NCBI RefSeq assembly: GCF_023150065.1
Contig: NZ_JAKLLN010000001.1
Location: 248,001 to 312,000 of the forward strand
DNA length: 64,000 nucleotides
DNA from: Zoogloea sp.
GTDB lineage: Bacteria; Pseudomonadota; Gammaproteobacteria; Burkholderiales; Rhodocyclaceae
Direction of reading: 5' to 3'
Under the pieces are notes generated by a model. It saw only the letters and a program-made list of their open reading frames with translations, did not search any database and had not been told where the DNA came from. This document shows, one piece after another, positions 1-9,351 of this stretch. Made by a program: the position numbers and the translations under genes. Positions within the stretch are counted from its first letter, which is position 1. The number at the start of each line of letters is the position of its first letter.

Positions 1-303
1 CCCGTTGTCGGGCGGTCTGCGACCCTCGGCCCGTGCATGCTCGCCCGCGGAGGCGGAATCGGGCTTTGCGTGCCTTGCCGGGGGGCGGAGGGCGCCGTTT
101 CCCATCCCCAATTGCAATCATTTGTCAGTGCCCGTTTTAGGTACTGCGCTTCCCCTAACATCTCGTCTCGCGTTGCTGCGTGTATTGGCGCCCTCCGCCT
201 GTCGGCATTGCTGCCGGGGGAGGGCCGGGTTGAAGCATTTTGGGAGAGGGCATCCATCCGTAAGGCTCCGCCATGAACGGGGCCGCAGGTGGGAGGCGGA
301 GTG
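1..303. other. non-coding stretch before the first gene
   Basis: I see no convincing gene here. The short open frames on both strands have no ribosome-binding site and no recognisable protein pattern, and the long minus-strand frame that starts beyond it is a shadow of the two response-regulator genes. The stretch around 115-180 is less GC-rich than its surroundings and may carry the promoter of the gene that follows. The last bases supply that gene's Shine-Dalgarno sequence. Confidence 0.5.
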
Positions 304-1002
304 ATGGATCTTTCCGTGATTCTGGTGAAACACGATCCGGCGGTCTGCGAAGGGCTCGCCGAGCACTTGGGCCGGGCTGGCTTCCAGGTGCGCTGGGCCA
401 CATCCATTGCCCAGGCCGAGGCGCTGGTTTTCGAGCCGGTGGGGCTGGTGGTGGTGGATGCACGTCTGCCGGACGGTGACGGGCTGGCCTTCGGGCGGCG
501 CCTGCGCAGTTATACGGGGTGCGGCGTGATCCTGTGCGTTGCCGAGGCCGACAAGGCGCTGCGTATCGCCTGTCTCCGGGAAGGCGCCGATGCCTGCCTG
601 GTGCACCCCATCGATCCGGAGGAGCTCGAGGCGACCCTGATCAGCGTGCATCGCTGTCTGCATTCGCCGGTACCGAAGCTGGTCCCCACCCTGGTGCCGA
701 GCCATTGGGTGCTGGACCGGGAGGCACATCTGCTGCGCGCACCCAATGGGCAGAGCATGACCATCAGTCTTCTGGAGCGGTGTCTGCTGCAGACGTTGTT
801 TGGCGATGCGGAACGTCGGGTGAGCCGGAGTGATCTGGTGGCCGAGCTGGCGGCGGTGACGGCGGGCTATACCGAAGCGCGCCTCGAGGCCCTGGTCAGT
901 CGCCTGCGTGCCAAGGTGGTGGTGAAGTGCGGCATGAGGCTGCCGCTGGTGTCCAGTTACGGCCATGGCTACCGTTTCAACGGCCACGTCCGGCTTCTTT
1001 AG
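304..1002 (+). CDS. OmpR-type response regulator with degenerate receiver
   Basis: The 232-residue protein has a receiver domain (about 1-115) and a winged-helix output domain (about 130-230) ending in the usual GHGYRF hairpin, so it should bind DNA. The putative phospho-accepting Asp52 is present in VVVDARLPDGDG. The conserved switch lysine is His101 (LVHP instead of LVKP), the acidic pair is reduced to HD (10-11) and the Thr/Ser of the switch is absent, so normal phosphotransfer signalling is doubtful. An upstream in-frame GTG at 289 exists, but the ATG at 304 is preceded by GGGAGGCGGAG. No histidine kinase is adjacent; a second regulator of the same type follows 96 bases later. Confidence 0.85.
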   Translation: MDLSVILVKHDPAVCEGLAEHLGRAGFQVRWATSIAQAEALVFEPVGLVVVDARLPDGDGLAFGRRLRSYTGCGVILCVAEADKALRIACLREGADACLVHPIDPEELEATLISVHRCLHSPVPKLVPTLVPSHWVLDREAHLLRAPNGQSMTISLLERCLLQTLFGDAERRVSRSDLVAELAAVTAGYTEARLEALVSRLRAKVVVKCGMRLPLVSSYGHGYRFNGHVRLL

Positions 1003-1059
1003 CCGGTCAGGATTGGTCAGCATTTTCCTTCCATGCCGTGGATGACTAGGATATTCGTT

Positions 1060-1076
1060 CGACATCAATGATGTCG
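1060..1076. promoter_or_regulatory. 17-bp inverted repeat upstream of second regulator
   Basis: CGACATC AAT GATGTCG is a perfect inverted repeat with 7-base arms, ending 22 bases before the start codon at 1099. Its place just before the Shine-Dalgarno GGAGGT suggests an operator or a small mRNA hairpin affecting the downstream response-regulator gene. Autoregulation is inference only. Confidence 0.4.
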
Positions 1077-1098
1077 GTCCATGTGGAGGTAAAACTGA

Positions 1099-1872
1099 AT
1101 GCGCCTGGCGCTGTTGCATGCCGAGTATGGGCAGATTGAGGGTCTTGCGGGCGCGCTTGAGGCGGCAGGGCACCACGTTCATCGTTACACCAATCCCCGC
1201 ACCCTGATACGCGAGGCCATGCGGGAGAGTTTCGATCTCTTCCTGCTCGACTGGGTCGGAGGGGATGCCGGTGCGCTGTTGCGGGAGTTGCGCAGCGGGT
1301 CGGAGACCGAATGCTCGGTCATCTTCTTCAACTGCCGTAACAACGAAGGGGAGCTCGCCGAGGCGCTGGGCAGCGGTGCTGACGACTTCATCATTGGCCC
1401 GGTCAGTATCCGGGAGGTGGTGGCGCGGGTGGGGGCCATCCTGCGCCGGCGCAACCCCCGGTATTTCGGCAGCACCAATTTCCTCGACATGCCGCCTTAC
1501 CGCTTCGACATGACCACCAAGGGCATCCTCGTCAAGGGCTCCCCCGTGGTCCTCACCGACAAGGAATTCGAACTCGCCCTGTTCCTTTTCCGCAATCTTG
1601 GGCGCACCCTGTCCCGCGGGCATCTGCTCGAAGCGGTATGGGGGAGTGCCCTGCTGGCGGTGTCCCGGACGGTGGATACCCATGTCAGCCGGATCCGCAG
1701 GAAGCTCGGTTTGCGTCCCGAGGCGGGCTTTCGCCTCAGCGCGGCGTACGGAAACGGCTATCGTCTTGAGCGGATCGTCGATGAATGGAGCACCGACGCG
1801 CCGGAGCGGCGCCACGAGACGTCTGACACACGGAGCGTGCCTCAGGAGGTGCTGGGGCTGCACGCGCCGTGA
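1099..1872 (+). CDS. OmpR-type response regulator with pseudo-receiver
   Basis: The 257-residue protein has an N-terminal receiver fold (1-115), a winged-helix DNA-binding domain (about 130-232; recognition helix TVDTHVSRIRRKLGL, then GNGYRL) and a 25-residue polar tail. Asp51 is kept (LFLLDW), but the acidic pair is HAEY and the switch lysine is glycine (FIIGP, 100-101), so it is probably a phosphorylation-independent pseudo-receiver. A strong Shine-Dalgarno GGAGGT sits 8 bases before the ATG. It is tandem with a similarly degenerate regulator and there is no kinase nearby. The regulated genes are unknown. Confidence 0.85.
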   Translation: MRLALLHAEYGQIEGLAGALEAAGHHVHRYTNPRTLIREAMRESFDLFLLDWVGGDAGALLRELRSGSETECSVIFFNCRNNEGELAEALGSGADDFIIGPVSIREVVARVGAILRRRNPRYFGSTNFLDMPPYRFDMTTKGILVKGSPVVLTDKEFELALFLFRNLGRTLSRGHLLEAVWGSALLAVSRTVDTHVSRIRRKLGLRPEAGFRLSAAYGNGYRLERIVDEWSTDAPERRHETSDTRSVPQEVLGLHAP

Positions 1873-2006
1873 TCGATTTCGCGCCGACGTCGATTCTTTG
1901 TGTCATAACGTCCGGGATTTGTATCCCAGCGTGAATTTGTCACCGTGCGACTTCCGTCGGGGCCTCTACCCTTCGGGCATCAGTACGCGTTGCACGGAGC
2001 CCGATC

Positions 2007-2483
2007 ATGGATGCCCATCTGTTTGCCGCCCTTGGCCTGCTGGCCGTCGGGATGATTGCCTGGCAGGCCTGGCGGGAGCGTGCCGTCGAGCTGCGGCGTA
2101 TTCCCCCTGATTGGCAGATGTCCATCGACCGAATTGGTCGAGAGCAGGCCCAAGGGCACCACCGCCAGGTGCGTGACAGCGTGCTGCAGGCCTGCATGCG
2201 GCTGCAGCAATATCCCAGGAAGTCCCGTGTCGTGCCCCATGTGCGGGTGCGCCTGGCTGCGTTGCTGCAGCGTGATCCGGTCTATCCGGAGCTTGTCCGG
2301 GCCATCCGGACGGCTTGCGCAGCGGGTGTCGAGATCAGCGAGACGAACCTGTGCGTGAGCAGCGATCTGCTGCTCGAGGATGTCCGTCAGTGCATGGCGC
2401 TGGCCGAGTTCTTCGGCCAGATCGAGCGGCATGAGCGCAGCGGCGACCTGATGATCGCCGCGAGCCTCCATCCCTCCGCCTGA
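2007..2483 (+). CDS. hypothetical membrane-anchored protein
   Basis: I do not recognise the family. The 158-residue product begins with a single hydrophobic segment (about 5-20, FAALGLLAVGMIAW) and is otherwise hydrophilic, helical and arginine-rich, suggesting an inner-membrane anchor with a cytoplasmic domain. GGAG lies at a normal distance before the ATG. It follows the two response-regulator genes on the same strand after a 134-base gap and converges on panC with a 32-base gap. Its association with the regulators is positional only. Confidence 0.65.
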   Translation: MDAHLFAALGLLAVGMIAWQAWRERAVELRRIPPDWQMSIDRIGREQAQGHHRQVRDSVLQACMRLQQYPRKSRVVPHVRVRLAALLQRDPVYPELVRAIRTACAAGVEISETNLCVSSDLLLEDVRQCMALAEFFGQIERHERSGDLMIAASLHPSA

Positions 2484-2515
2484 TTCCCCCCAAAATTGCA
2501 GGGGGCTGGCGGCCC

Positions 2516-4169
<1,654 letters not shown>

Positions 4170-4331
4170 TGCTGTTCCTCCTCGCGGCGGCAGTTAACCC
4201 CATTATTGTGCGCGGCACAAGGGGGCTTCAAAGGCGGAATCGGGAAGTGGGCGCCTGCCCGGACTCGGGGTGGGACATCGGGCGGATGGATTTTCTTGTG
4301 CGAGGCCGGGCGGCGGATCCTTGGCCCTGGC

Positions 4332-4964
4332 TCAGCCGGCGTAGCCGAAGAACTCGCGGTAACTGCGCATGGCGTGCAGCCGGGAGAACAACAGTTCGAA
4401 GTCTTCTTCCTTGTCCACCGGGTTGAGGGACTCGGCATTGACGATGAAGAGGGGGGCAGCATCGTAGTGGTGGAAGAAGGTGGCATAGCTTTCGGCCACC
4501 CGCTGCAGGTAGGGCTCGCTGATCTTGCGTTCCGATTCAACGCCTCGTTTGCGCACCCGGTCGATCAGGATGTCGGGCTGGGCCTGCAGGTAGATCACCA
4601 GGTCCGGCTTGCGCACGCTGGGTTTGAGGCGTTCGTAGAGCTGACGGTAGAGCTTGAGCTCGTCCTCGGCCAGGTTGAGCTCGGCGAACAGCGGGTCCTT
4701 GTCGATCAGGAAGTCGGACACCAGGCGCCGGTGCGGGTCGTGGGGGCTGGCGGCGAGCTGCTCGCTGCGCTGGAACAGGAAAGCGATCTGGGTGGGCAAC
4801 CCCCAGCGCTCCATGTTCTGGTAGAAGCGCCCAAGAAAGGGGTTGGCCGCCGGGTTTTCGAGCAGCGTATCTGCGTTGAGCCGTTCGGCCAGGCGCCGGG
4901 CGAGGGTGGTCTTGCCTGCGCCGATGGGGCCTTCCACGACGATGTAGCGCGCTTTCTCGAGCAT
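4332..4964 (-). CDS. deoxynucleoside kinase family protein
   Basis: The 210-residue protein begins with a Walker A loop (VEGPIGAGKTTLARRL, about residues 9-24) and resembles the deoxyadenosine/deoxycytidine kinase family, which phosphorylates salvaged deoxynucleosides. The lid-region pattern RVRKRGVESERKI fits. In many betaproteobacteria such a kinase lies between folK and panB, as here. Substrate choice cannot be read from the sequence. It starts 16 bases after the DUF486 gene ends, so it is probably in the same operon. Confidence 0.85.
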   Translation of the reverse strand: MLEKARYIVVEGPIGAGKTTLARRLAERLNADTLLENPAANPFLGRFYQNMERWGLPTQIAFLFQRSEQLAASPHDPHRRLVSDFLIDKDPLFAELNLAEDELKLYRQLYERLKPSVRKPDLVIYLQAQPDILIDRVRKRGVESERKISEPYLQRVAESYATFFHHYDAAPLFIVNAESLNPVDKEEDFELLFSRLHAMRSYREFFGYAG

Positions 4965-4980
4965 GGGGTGACGCCGCCTT

Positions 4981-5322
4981 TCAGGCGCGGAAGATGAAGT
5001 AGACAGCGCCTAGGATACACAGGGCGGCCCACAGATAGTCAAGCTTGAGGGGCTGCTGCATGTAGAAAATGGCAAAGGGCACGAACACCACGAGGGTGAT
5101 CGCCTCCTGCATGATCTTGAGCTGGGCGAGGTTGAGTTCCTGGGCTCCGATGCGATTGGCCGGCACCTGCAGCAGATACTCGAACAGGGCGATGCCCCAA
5201 CTGATGAAGGCGGCGATGTACCAGGGCGAGGTGGACAGGTTCTTGAGGTGTCCGTACCAGGCAAAGGTCATGAATACATTGGAGGCAGCCAGCAGCAGCG
5301 CGGTCTGGATCCAGATCGGCAT
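4981..5322 (-). CDS. DUF486 small multi-pass membrane protein
   Basis: This 113-residue, very hydrophobic protein has about four transmembrane helices and the DUF486 pattern (NVFMTFAWYGHLK near the N-terminus, LLQVPANRIG, and a C-terminal ILGAVYFIF). The family resembles half-size drug/metabolite transporters, but no substrate is established. Its ATG overlaps the folK stop by one base (TAATG), indicating translational coupling inside the pcnB-folK-kinase-pan operon. Confidence 0.85.
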   Translation of the reverse strand: MPIWIQTALLLAASNVFMTFAWYGHLKNLSTSPWYIAAFISWGIALFEYLLQVPANRIGAQELNLAQLKIMQEAITLVVFVPFAIFYMQQPLKLDYLWAALCILGAVYFIFRA

Positions 5323-5825
5323 TACAGGGGCTCGAACAGGCTGATGTCCTGGCCGGTGACGGCGGCGAGGTAGTCCCGGGCCGGGCCCAGGCCGGGCAGG
5401 CTCAGGTCGGCGGCGATTTCCAGCAGCGGGAGCAGCACGAAGGCGCGCTGGTGCATGCGCGGGTGGGGCAGGGTCAGTTCGTCGCCGTGGAGTACGGTAT
5501 CACCGTGGAGCAGCAGGTCGAGGTCGAGGGTGCGGGGGGCATTGGGCACGCTGCGCACCCGACCGTGACGGGCTTCGATGGCCAGCAAGTGGCGCAACAG
5601 GGCGAGGGGCGATAGCGCGGTATCCACGGCGACCACCGCATTGATGAAGTCCGGCTGGTTGAGGAGCCCGACCGGGGCGCTGCGGTAGAGGGAGGAGCGG
5701 GCGGTGACCCGCGTGCCAGACAGTGCCGCCAGGTCGGCGACGGCGGCCCGCAAATGCTTTACCGGCTCGCCGATATTGGCGCCCAGCGCCACGAAGGCGC
5801 GAACGCCGGAGGGCGCGGCCGTCAT
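5322..5825 (-). CDS. folK: HPPK, 6-hydroxymethyldihydropterin pyrophosphokinase
   Basis: Transfers pyrophosphate from ATP to 6-hydroxymethyl-7,8-dihydropterin in folate synthesis. The 167-residue protein has the family landmarks: VALGANIG at the start, QPDFINAVV, and APRTLDLDLLL with the metal-binding aspartates, then LPHPRMHQRAFVL. The frame is open much further upstream, but the ATG at 5825 forms a 4-base ATGA overlap with the pcnB stop and gives the usual N-terminus, so I chose it. Confidence 0.95.
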   Translation of the reverse strand: MTAAPSGVRAFVALGANIGEPVKHLRAAVADLAALSGTRVTARSSLYRSAPVGLLNQPDFINAVVAVDTALSPLALLRHLLAIEARHGRVRSVPNAPRTLDLDLLLHGDTVLHGDELTLPHPRMHQRAFVLLPLLEIAADLSLPGLGPARDYLAAVTGQDISLFEPL

Positions 5826-7165
5826 TCGCCAGCAGGGGCCGAGCCGGCTCCGGCGGGCTTGCGGCGACGACGGCGTTTTTTGGCGGCGCCGCTCTTGTCC
5901 GGCACCAGCATGCCCTCCCGGGCCTCCGGGTGGGCATCGGCGAAGGCCTCCCACCAGTCGGGCAGCTCCATCGGCAGCTCGCCGGACTGGGCGCGCAGGC
6001 GCAGGAAGTCCCAGCCGGCGCGATAGCGCGGTTGTTCCAGCAGGCGATAGGGTGTCTTGCCCGCACGCTTTTCAAAGCGCGGCTGTAGCGCCCAGATTTC
6101 CTTGATGTCACCGGCGATGCGGCGGGTGATGGCGAGCTTGCCGGACTGCCGGTCGAGCACCGAATCCATGGCCTCGAAGAGTGCCGGCTGCGAGTGCTCG
6201 CCGTTGGCCTTGCGGGCTTCCCAGTCCACCAGCACCTCATGCCACAGCAGGGTGGCAAACAGGAAGCCGGGGGACACCGGCTTGCCCTGGCGTACGCGCT
6301 CGTCGGTGTTCTCGAGGGACAGCCACACGAAGCGTTCGCCCATGGGTTGTTCGAGGATCACGTCGAGCAGGGGCAGCAGGCCATGGTGCAGGCCTTCCTC
6401 GCGCAACTGGCGCAGGCACTTGACCGCATGGCCCGACATCAGCAGCTTGAGCATCTCGTCGAAGAGGCGCGCCGGCGGCACGTTTTCGAGGAGGTCGGCC
6501 ATCTCGCGGATCGGCCCGCGGGCGGCGGGGTCGATGGACAGGCCGAGCTTGGCACCCAGGCGGGCGGCACGCAGCATGCGCACGGGGTCTTCGCGGTAGC
6601 GCACCCGGGGGTCGCCGATCATGCGCAGGGTCTTCTGCTGCAGGTCAGCCACGCCGTGGTGGTAATCGATGACGGTTTCGTCGCTGGGGTTGTAGTACAG
6701 GGCGTTGACGGTGAAGTCGCGGCGGGTGGCGTCCTCGGCCATGGAGCCGAACACGTTGTCGCGCAGCACGCGGCCGTGCTCGTCGGTCTCGGTGCCCTCG
6801 GCGTCCTGCATGGCGCGGAAGGTGGAAACCTCGATGGTCTCGGGGCCGCTCATCACATGCACGATCTTGAAGCGCCGGCCGATGATGCGGGAGCGGCGGA
6901 AGAGGGCGCGGACTTCTTCGGGCGTGGCGCTGGTGGCCACGTCGAAATCCTTCGGGGTCTGGCCGACGATGATGTCGCGAACCGCACCGCCGACCACGTA
7001 GGCCTTGTGCCCGGCCTCCTGGAGTGCGGTGCACACCTTGTTGGCGGCCGGAGAGATCTGGTCCCGGCGCACGCCGTGGCGGGCCACCGGAATCACTGCA
7101 GGTTCGGGAAGGGCGTTGGCGGGTGCGGCGCGGCGGAACACACGGCGCAGCAGTTTGCGGATCAT
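5822..7165 (-). CDS. pcnB: poly(A) polymerase I
   Basis: Adds 3' poly(A) tails to RNAs, marking them for decay. The 447-residue protein carries the nucleotidyltransferase head (AYVVGGAVRD, then DFDVATSATPEEV with the catalytic aspartates), the RRDFTVNALYYN motif and the RNA-binding RFRMLRA-type region (here EDPVRMLRAARL). The C-terminus is basic and Lys/Arg-rich (KSGAAKKRRRRRK), typical of PcnB. I prefer MIRKLLRRVF at 7165 to the upstream in-frame start at 7303; the Shine-Dalgarno is weak at both. It heads the folK-pan operon. Confidence 0.95.
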   Translation of the reverse strand: MIRKLLRRVFRRAAPANALPEPAVIPVARHGVRRDQISPAANKVCTALQEAGHKAYVVGGAVRDIIVGQTPKDFDVATSATPEEVRALFRRSRIIGRRFKIVHVMSGPETIEVSTFRAMQDAEGTETDEHGRVLRDNVFGSMAEDATRRDFTVNALYYNPSDETVIDYHHGVADLQQKTLRMIGDPRVRYREDPVRMLRAARLGAKLGLSIDPAARGPIREMADLLENVPPARLFDEMLKLLMSGHAVKCLRQLREEGLHHGLLPLLDVILEQPMGERFVWLSLENTDERVRQGKPVSPGFLFATLLWHEVLVDWEARKANGEHSQPALFEAMDSVLDRQSGKLAITRRIAGDIKEIWALQPRFEKRAGKTPYRLLEQPRYRAGWDFLRLRAQSGELPMELPDWWEAFADAHPEAREGMLVPDKSGAAKKRRRRRKPAGAGSAPAGE

Positions 7166-7305
7166 TGGTGGGGTGTGCTTTGTTTTTTGGTCAAGTCGCG
7201 CATGATAACCCATCAAACGACAGGGTTTGAGCCCTCGCACTGCCCTCCGCGCGGTCCGGGCGGTAAGATCCGGCGCCATATCTCCACGTTTTACGGACGC
7301 CATCG

Positions 7306-8076
7306 ATGCCCCGCTTTTCAGCCAATCTGTCCTTCCTGTTTCTCGATCTGCCTTTTCTTGAGCGCTTTGCCGCTGCTGCCGCCTGCGGTTTCCGGGGGGT
7401 GGAGTTTCACTTCCCCTACGATTTCCCTATGGACGAAGTGGCCGATGCGGCACGCCGGGCCGGGGTGGAGGTGGTGCTGTTCAACTTTCCGGCGGGCAAC
7501 TGGGCGGCGGGGGAGCGGGGCATTGCCTGCTTGCCCGAAAGGCAGGTCGAGTTTCGCAACGGGGTGGACAGGGCCGCAACCTGGGCCGACGCGCTGGGCT
7601 GCCGGCGGGTGAATTGCCTGGCGGGCTTGCGCCCGGAGGGCATCTCCGAGGCTGTGCTGCGCGATACCCTGATCGGCAATCTGCGTTTCGCTGCCGACCA
7701 TTTGGGGGCAGCGGGGCGGCAGGTGCTGATCGAGCCCCTCAACAGCCGCGATACGCCCCGGTTCTTTGTAAACCGCAGTGCCCTGGCGCTCGCCATCCTG
7801 AATGATGCGGATCGCCCCAACCTCTTCCTGCAGTACGACATCTTCCATGCCCAGGTGATGGAAGGGGATCTGGCCCTGACCCTGGCCAGGTTGCTGCCAA
7901 GAATCGCCCACATCCAGTTTGCCGATAACCCGGGGCGGCATGAGCCGGGCACGGGCGAGATCAATTTCCCTTTCCTGTTCCGGCATCTGGACGCCATCGC
8001 TTACACGGGCTGGGTAGGGGCGGAGTATGTGCCTACAGGGGGGACTGTGGCTTCTCTGGGCTGGATGCGAGGCTGA
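7306..8076 (+). CDS. hyi: hydroxypyruvate isomerase family protein
   Basis: The 256-residue protein is a xylose-isomerase-like TIM barrel of the Hyi/OtnI type, which interconverts hydroxypyruvate and tartronate semialdehyde in glyoxylate/glycolate metabolism. Family landmarks are SANLSFLFLDLPFLERF, the metal-ligand glutamate in VLIEPLNSRDTP, and QYDIFHAQVMEGDL. The nearby glycolate oxidase cluster (glcDEF, 4 kb away) makes this role plausible, although the two are separated by an unrelated sulfur-carrier island. It is divergent from pcnB. Confidence 0.85.
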   Translation: MPRFSANLSFLFLDLPFLERFAAAAACGFRGVEFHFPYDFPMDEVADAARRAGVEVVLFNFPAGNWAAGERGIACLPERQVEFRNGVDRAATWADALGCRRVNCLAGLRPEGISEAVLRDTLIGNLRFAADHLGAAGRQVLIEPLNSRDTPRFFVNRSALALAILNDADRPNLFLQYDIFHAQVMEGDLALTLARLLPRIAHIQFADNPGRHEPGTGEINFPFLFRHLDAIAYTGWVGAEYVPTGGTVASLGWMRG

Positions 8077-8116
8077 TGCCGGTTTGGGGAAGGCCCGGGC
8101 ACACGCCGTGTTGTAC

Positions 8117-8138
8117 ATACCTACCAGTTGGTTGGTAT
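8117..8138. promoter_or_regulatory. palindromic operator before the DsrE-like gene
   Basis: A 22-base imperfect palindrome, ATACC-TACCAGTTGGT-TGGTAT, in which 9 of 11 base pairs are symmetrical, centred 69 bases upstream of the DsrE-like start codon. The same core, CTACYAGTTGGT, recurs at 11115-11132 in front of the SoxYZ-like operon, centred on the same AG|TT step and at nearly the same distance (63 bases). Two matching palindromes flanking a TetR gene make it the likely binding site of that regulator (inference). Confidence 0.7.
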
Positions 8139-8196
8139 TCTCCGGAGCCAATCCTGGTTCGATGACCCGCATCAGACGGGAACACGGAGACCTGCA

Positions 8197-8712
8197 ATGA
8201 CGCGACCGTTACGCCATATTTTGTTGACCCTGGGCCTTGCCGCAGGTGTTCTTGCCTTCTTGCCGACGGCAGATGCCGCGTCCCCTCAGCCAGACGATGC
8301 CATGGCACTGCGGGGGGTGACGGAAGGCAAGGGTGTTTTCCTGCTTGATTTCAGCAGCCCGCGCAAGACGGCCTTTTATCTGAGCATCATCAAGCAGACG
8401 CACCAAGGCCTCCGCAGACAGGGGGTGAAGCCCGATCTGATCCTGGTCTACATCGGTGAGACGGTGCGCTACCTGTCCTCTCGCCCCGATCCGGCACTGC
8501 TGGTCGAACATGAGGATGCCCTTGAGGCGGTGGCTATCCTGGTCAGGGAACTGGCCGGCATGGGCGTCCGCCAGGAGGTGTGTGCGATTGCGACGCAGGT
8601 CATGGGCGTGGATAACGCCTCCCTGCACGAGGGGCTGACCGTCGTCGCCGACGGCTTCATCTCCCTGATCGGCTATCAGACCCAGGGCTACAGGCTCGTC
8701 CCCATCTTTTGA
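8197..8712 (+). CDS. periplasmic DsrE-like sulfur-relay protein
   Basis: The 171-residue protein has a signal peptide (1-27, cleavage after ADA) and a DsrE/DsrF-like fold (about 40-171). One cysteine, Cys129, in EVCAIATQVMGVD, sits at the family's usual sulfur-carrying position. Exported DsrE proteins are thought to pass sulfane sulfur, here probably with the SoxYZ-like carrier encoded at 10287-11060. I chose the ATG at 8197 because it has CGGAGA upstream and gives a clean signal peptide. Its 3' end overlaps the convergent TetR gene by 25 bases. Confidence 0.8.
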   Translation: MTRPLRHILLTLGLAAGVLAFLPTADAASPQPDDAMALRGVTEGKGVFLLDFSSPRKTAFYLSIIKQTHQGLRRQGVKPDLILVYIGETVRYLSSRPDPALLVEHEDALEAVAILVRELAGMGVRQEVCAIATQVMGVDNASLHEGLTVVADGFISLIGYQTQGYRLVPIF

Positions 8713-9284
8713 CCTGCGGGGGCCCCCGCCAGCACAAGCACCTGCTCGAAGCCCTGCAGGACGTCTTCGCGGGAGCCCAGCGCCCTGCCGATCAGGTTGC
8801 CACCTTCGAGTGTGGCCAGAAGCAGTCCGGCCAAGGCTTCGCTGCCGTTTGTCCAGTGCAGTTGGCCGTCGGTGATTCCCTTGTTCAGCACGCGGGTGAG
8901 CCAGTCCAGGTGTAGCCGGAAGTAGGCGGCAGTGCATTCGTGCAGGCTCGGCGGCAGGGCCGCGAGCTCGGCCGACAGTGCGCCGCACAGGGGCCGCAGG
9001 CTGGCTTCGAAGCCATCCAGGAAGAGCATCGCGTACTGGCGCAGCTGATCGGCTACGAGCACGTTTTCGGCTTCGATACCCTTCAGGGCCTCTGAAAACC
9101 GGGCCTGGGCCAAGTCCACGACCTCTTCGGCGAGGCGCTGCTTGGTGGGAAAGTGGTAATGGATGCTTGCCTTGGTGATCCCGATTTTCTCGGTCAGGTG
9201 AGCATACGAGAACGCCGAGTAGCCGCCCCGGCGGATCAGGTTTTCGGCTTCGACCAGCAGTTGGTCGCGGGTAGGGGTTGTCAT
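8688..9284 (-). CDS. TetR-family transcriptional repressor
   Basis: The 198-residue protein has an N-terminal TetR helix-turn-helix (about 8-52: GGYSAFSYAHLTEKIGITKASIHYHFPTK) and an all-helical ligand domain. Two cysteines in the ligand domain, Cys100 (LRPLCGAL) and Cys117 (LHECTAA), could form a thiol or persulfide switch as in NemR-like regulators, which is speculation. It lies 67 bases after the metallo-hydrolase gene on the same strand, so it may be the third gene of the SoxYZ-hydrolase operon. Matching palindromes upstream of both flanking transcription units are its likely targets. Confidence 0.9.
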   Translation of the reverse strand: MTTPTRDQLLVEAENLIRRGGYSAFSYAHLTEKIGITKASIHYHFPTKQRLAEEVVDLAQARFSEALKGIEAENVLVADQLRQYAMLFLDGFEASLRPLCGALSAELAALPPSLHECTAAYFRLHLDWLTRVLNKGITDGQLHWTNGSEALAGLLLATLEGGNLIGRALGSREDVLQGFEQVLVLAGAPAGQKMGTSL

Positions 9285-9351
9285 GGGGGCAAGACTATCA
9301 CCTCTGCCCGCGCCGGAGAACCTGTGGAAGCGCTCGCCGGGCGGGGCTGGG

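Noticed and set aside
118-1863. Minus-strand open frame of 581 codons across the two response regulators
   Set aside because: It mirrors two genes with clear receiver and winged-helix domains, has His/Gln/Arg-rich composition typical of antisense frames in GC-rich DNA, and shows no domain.
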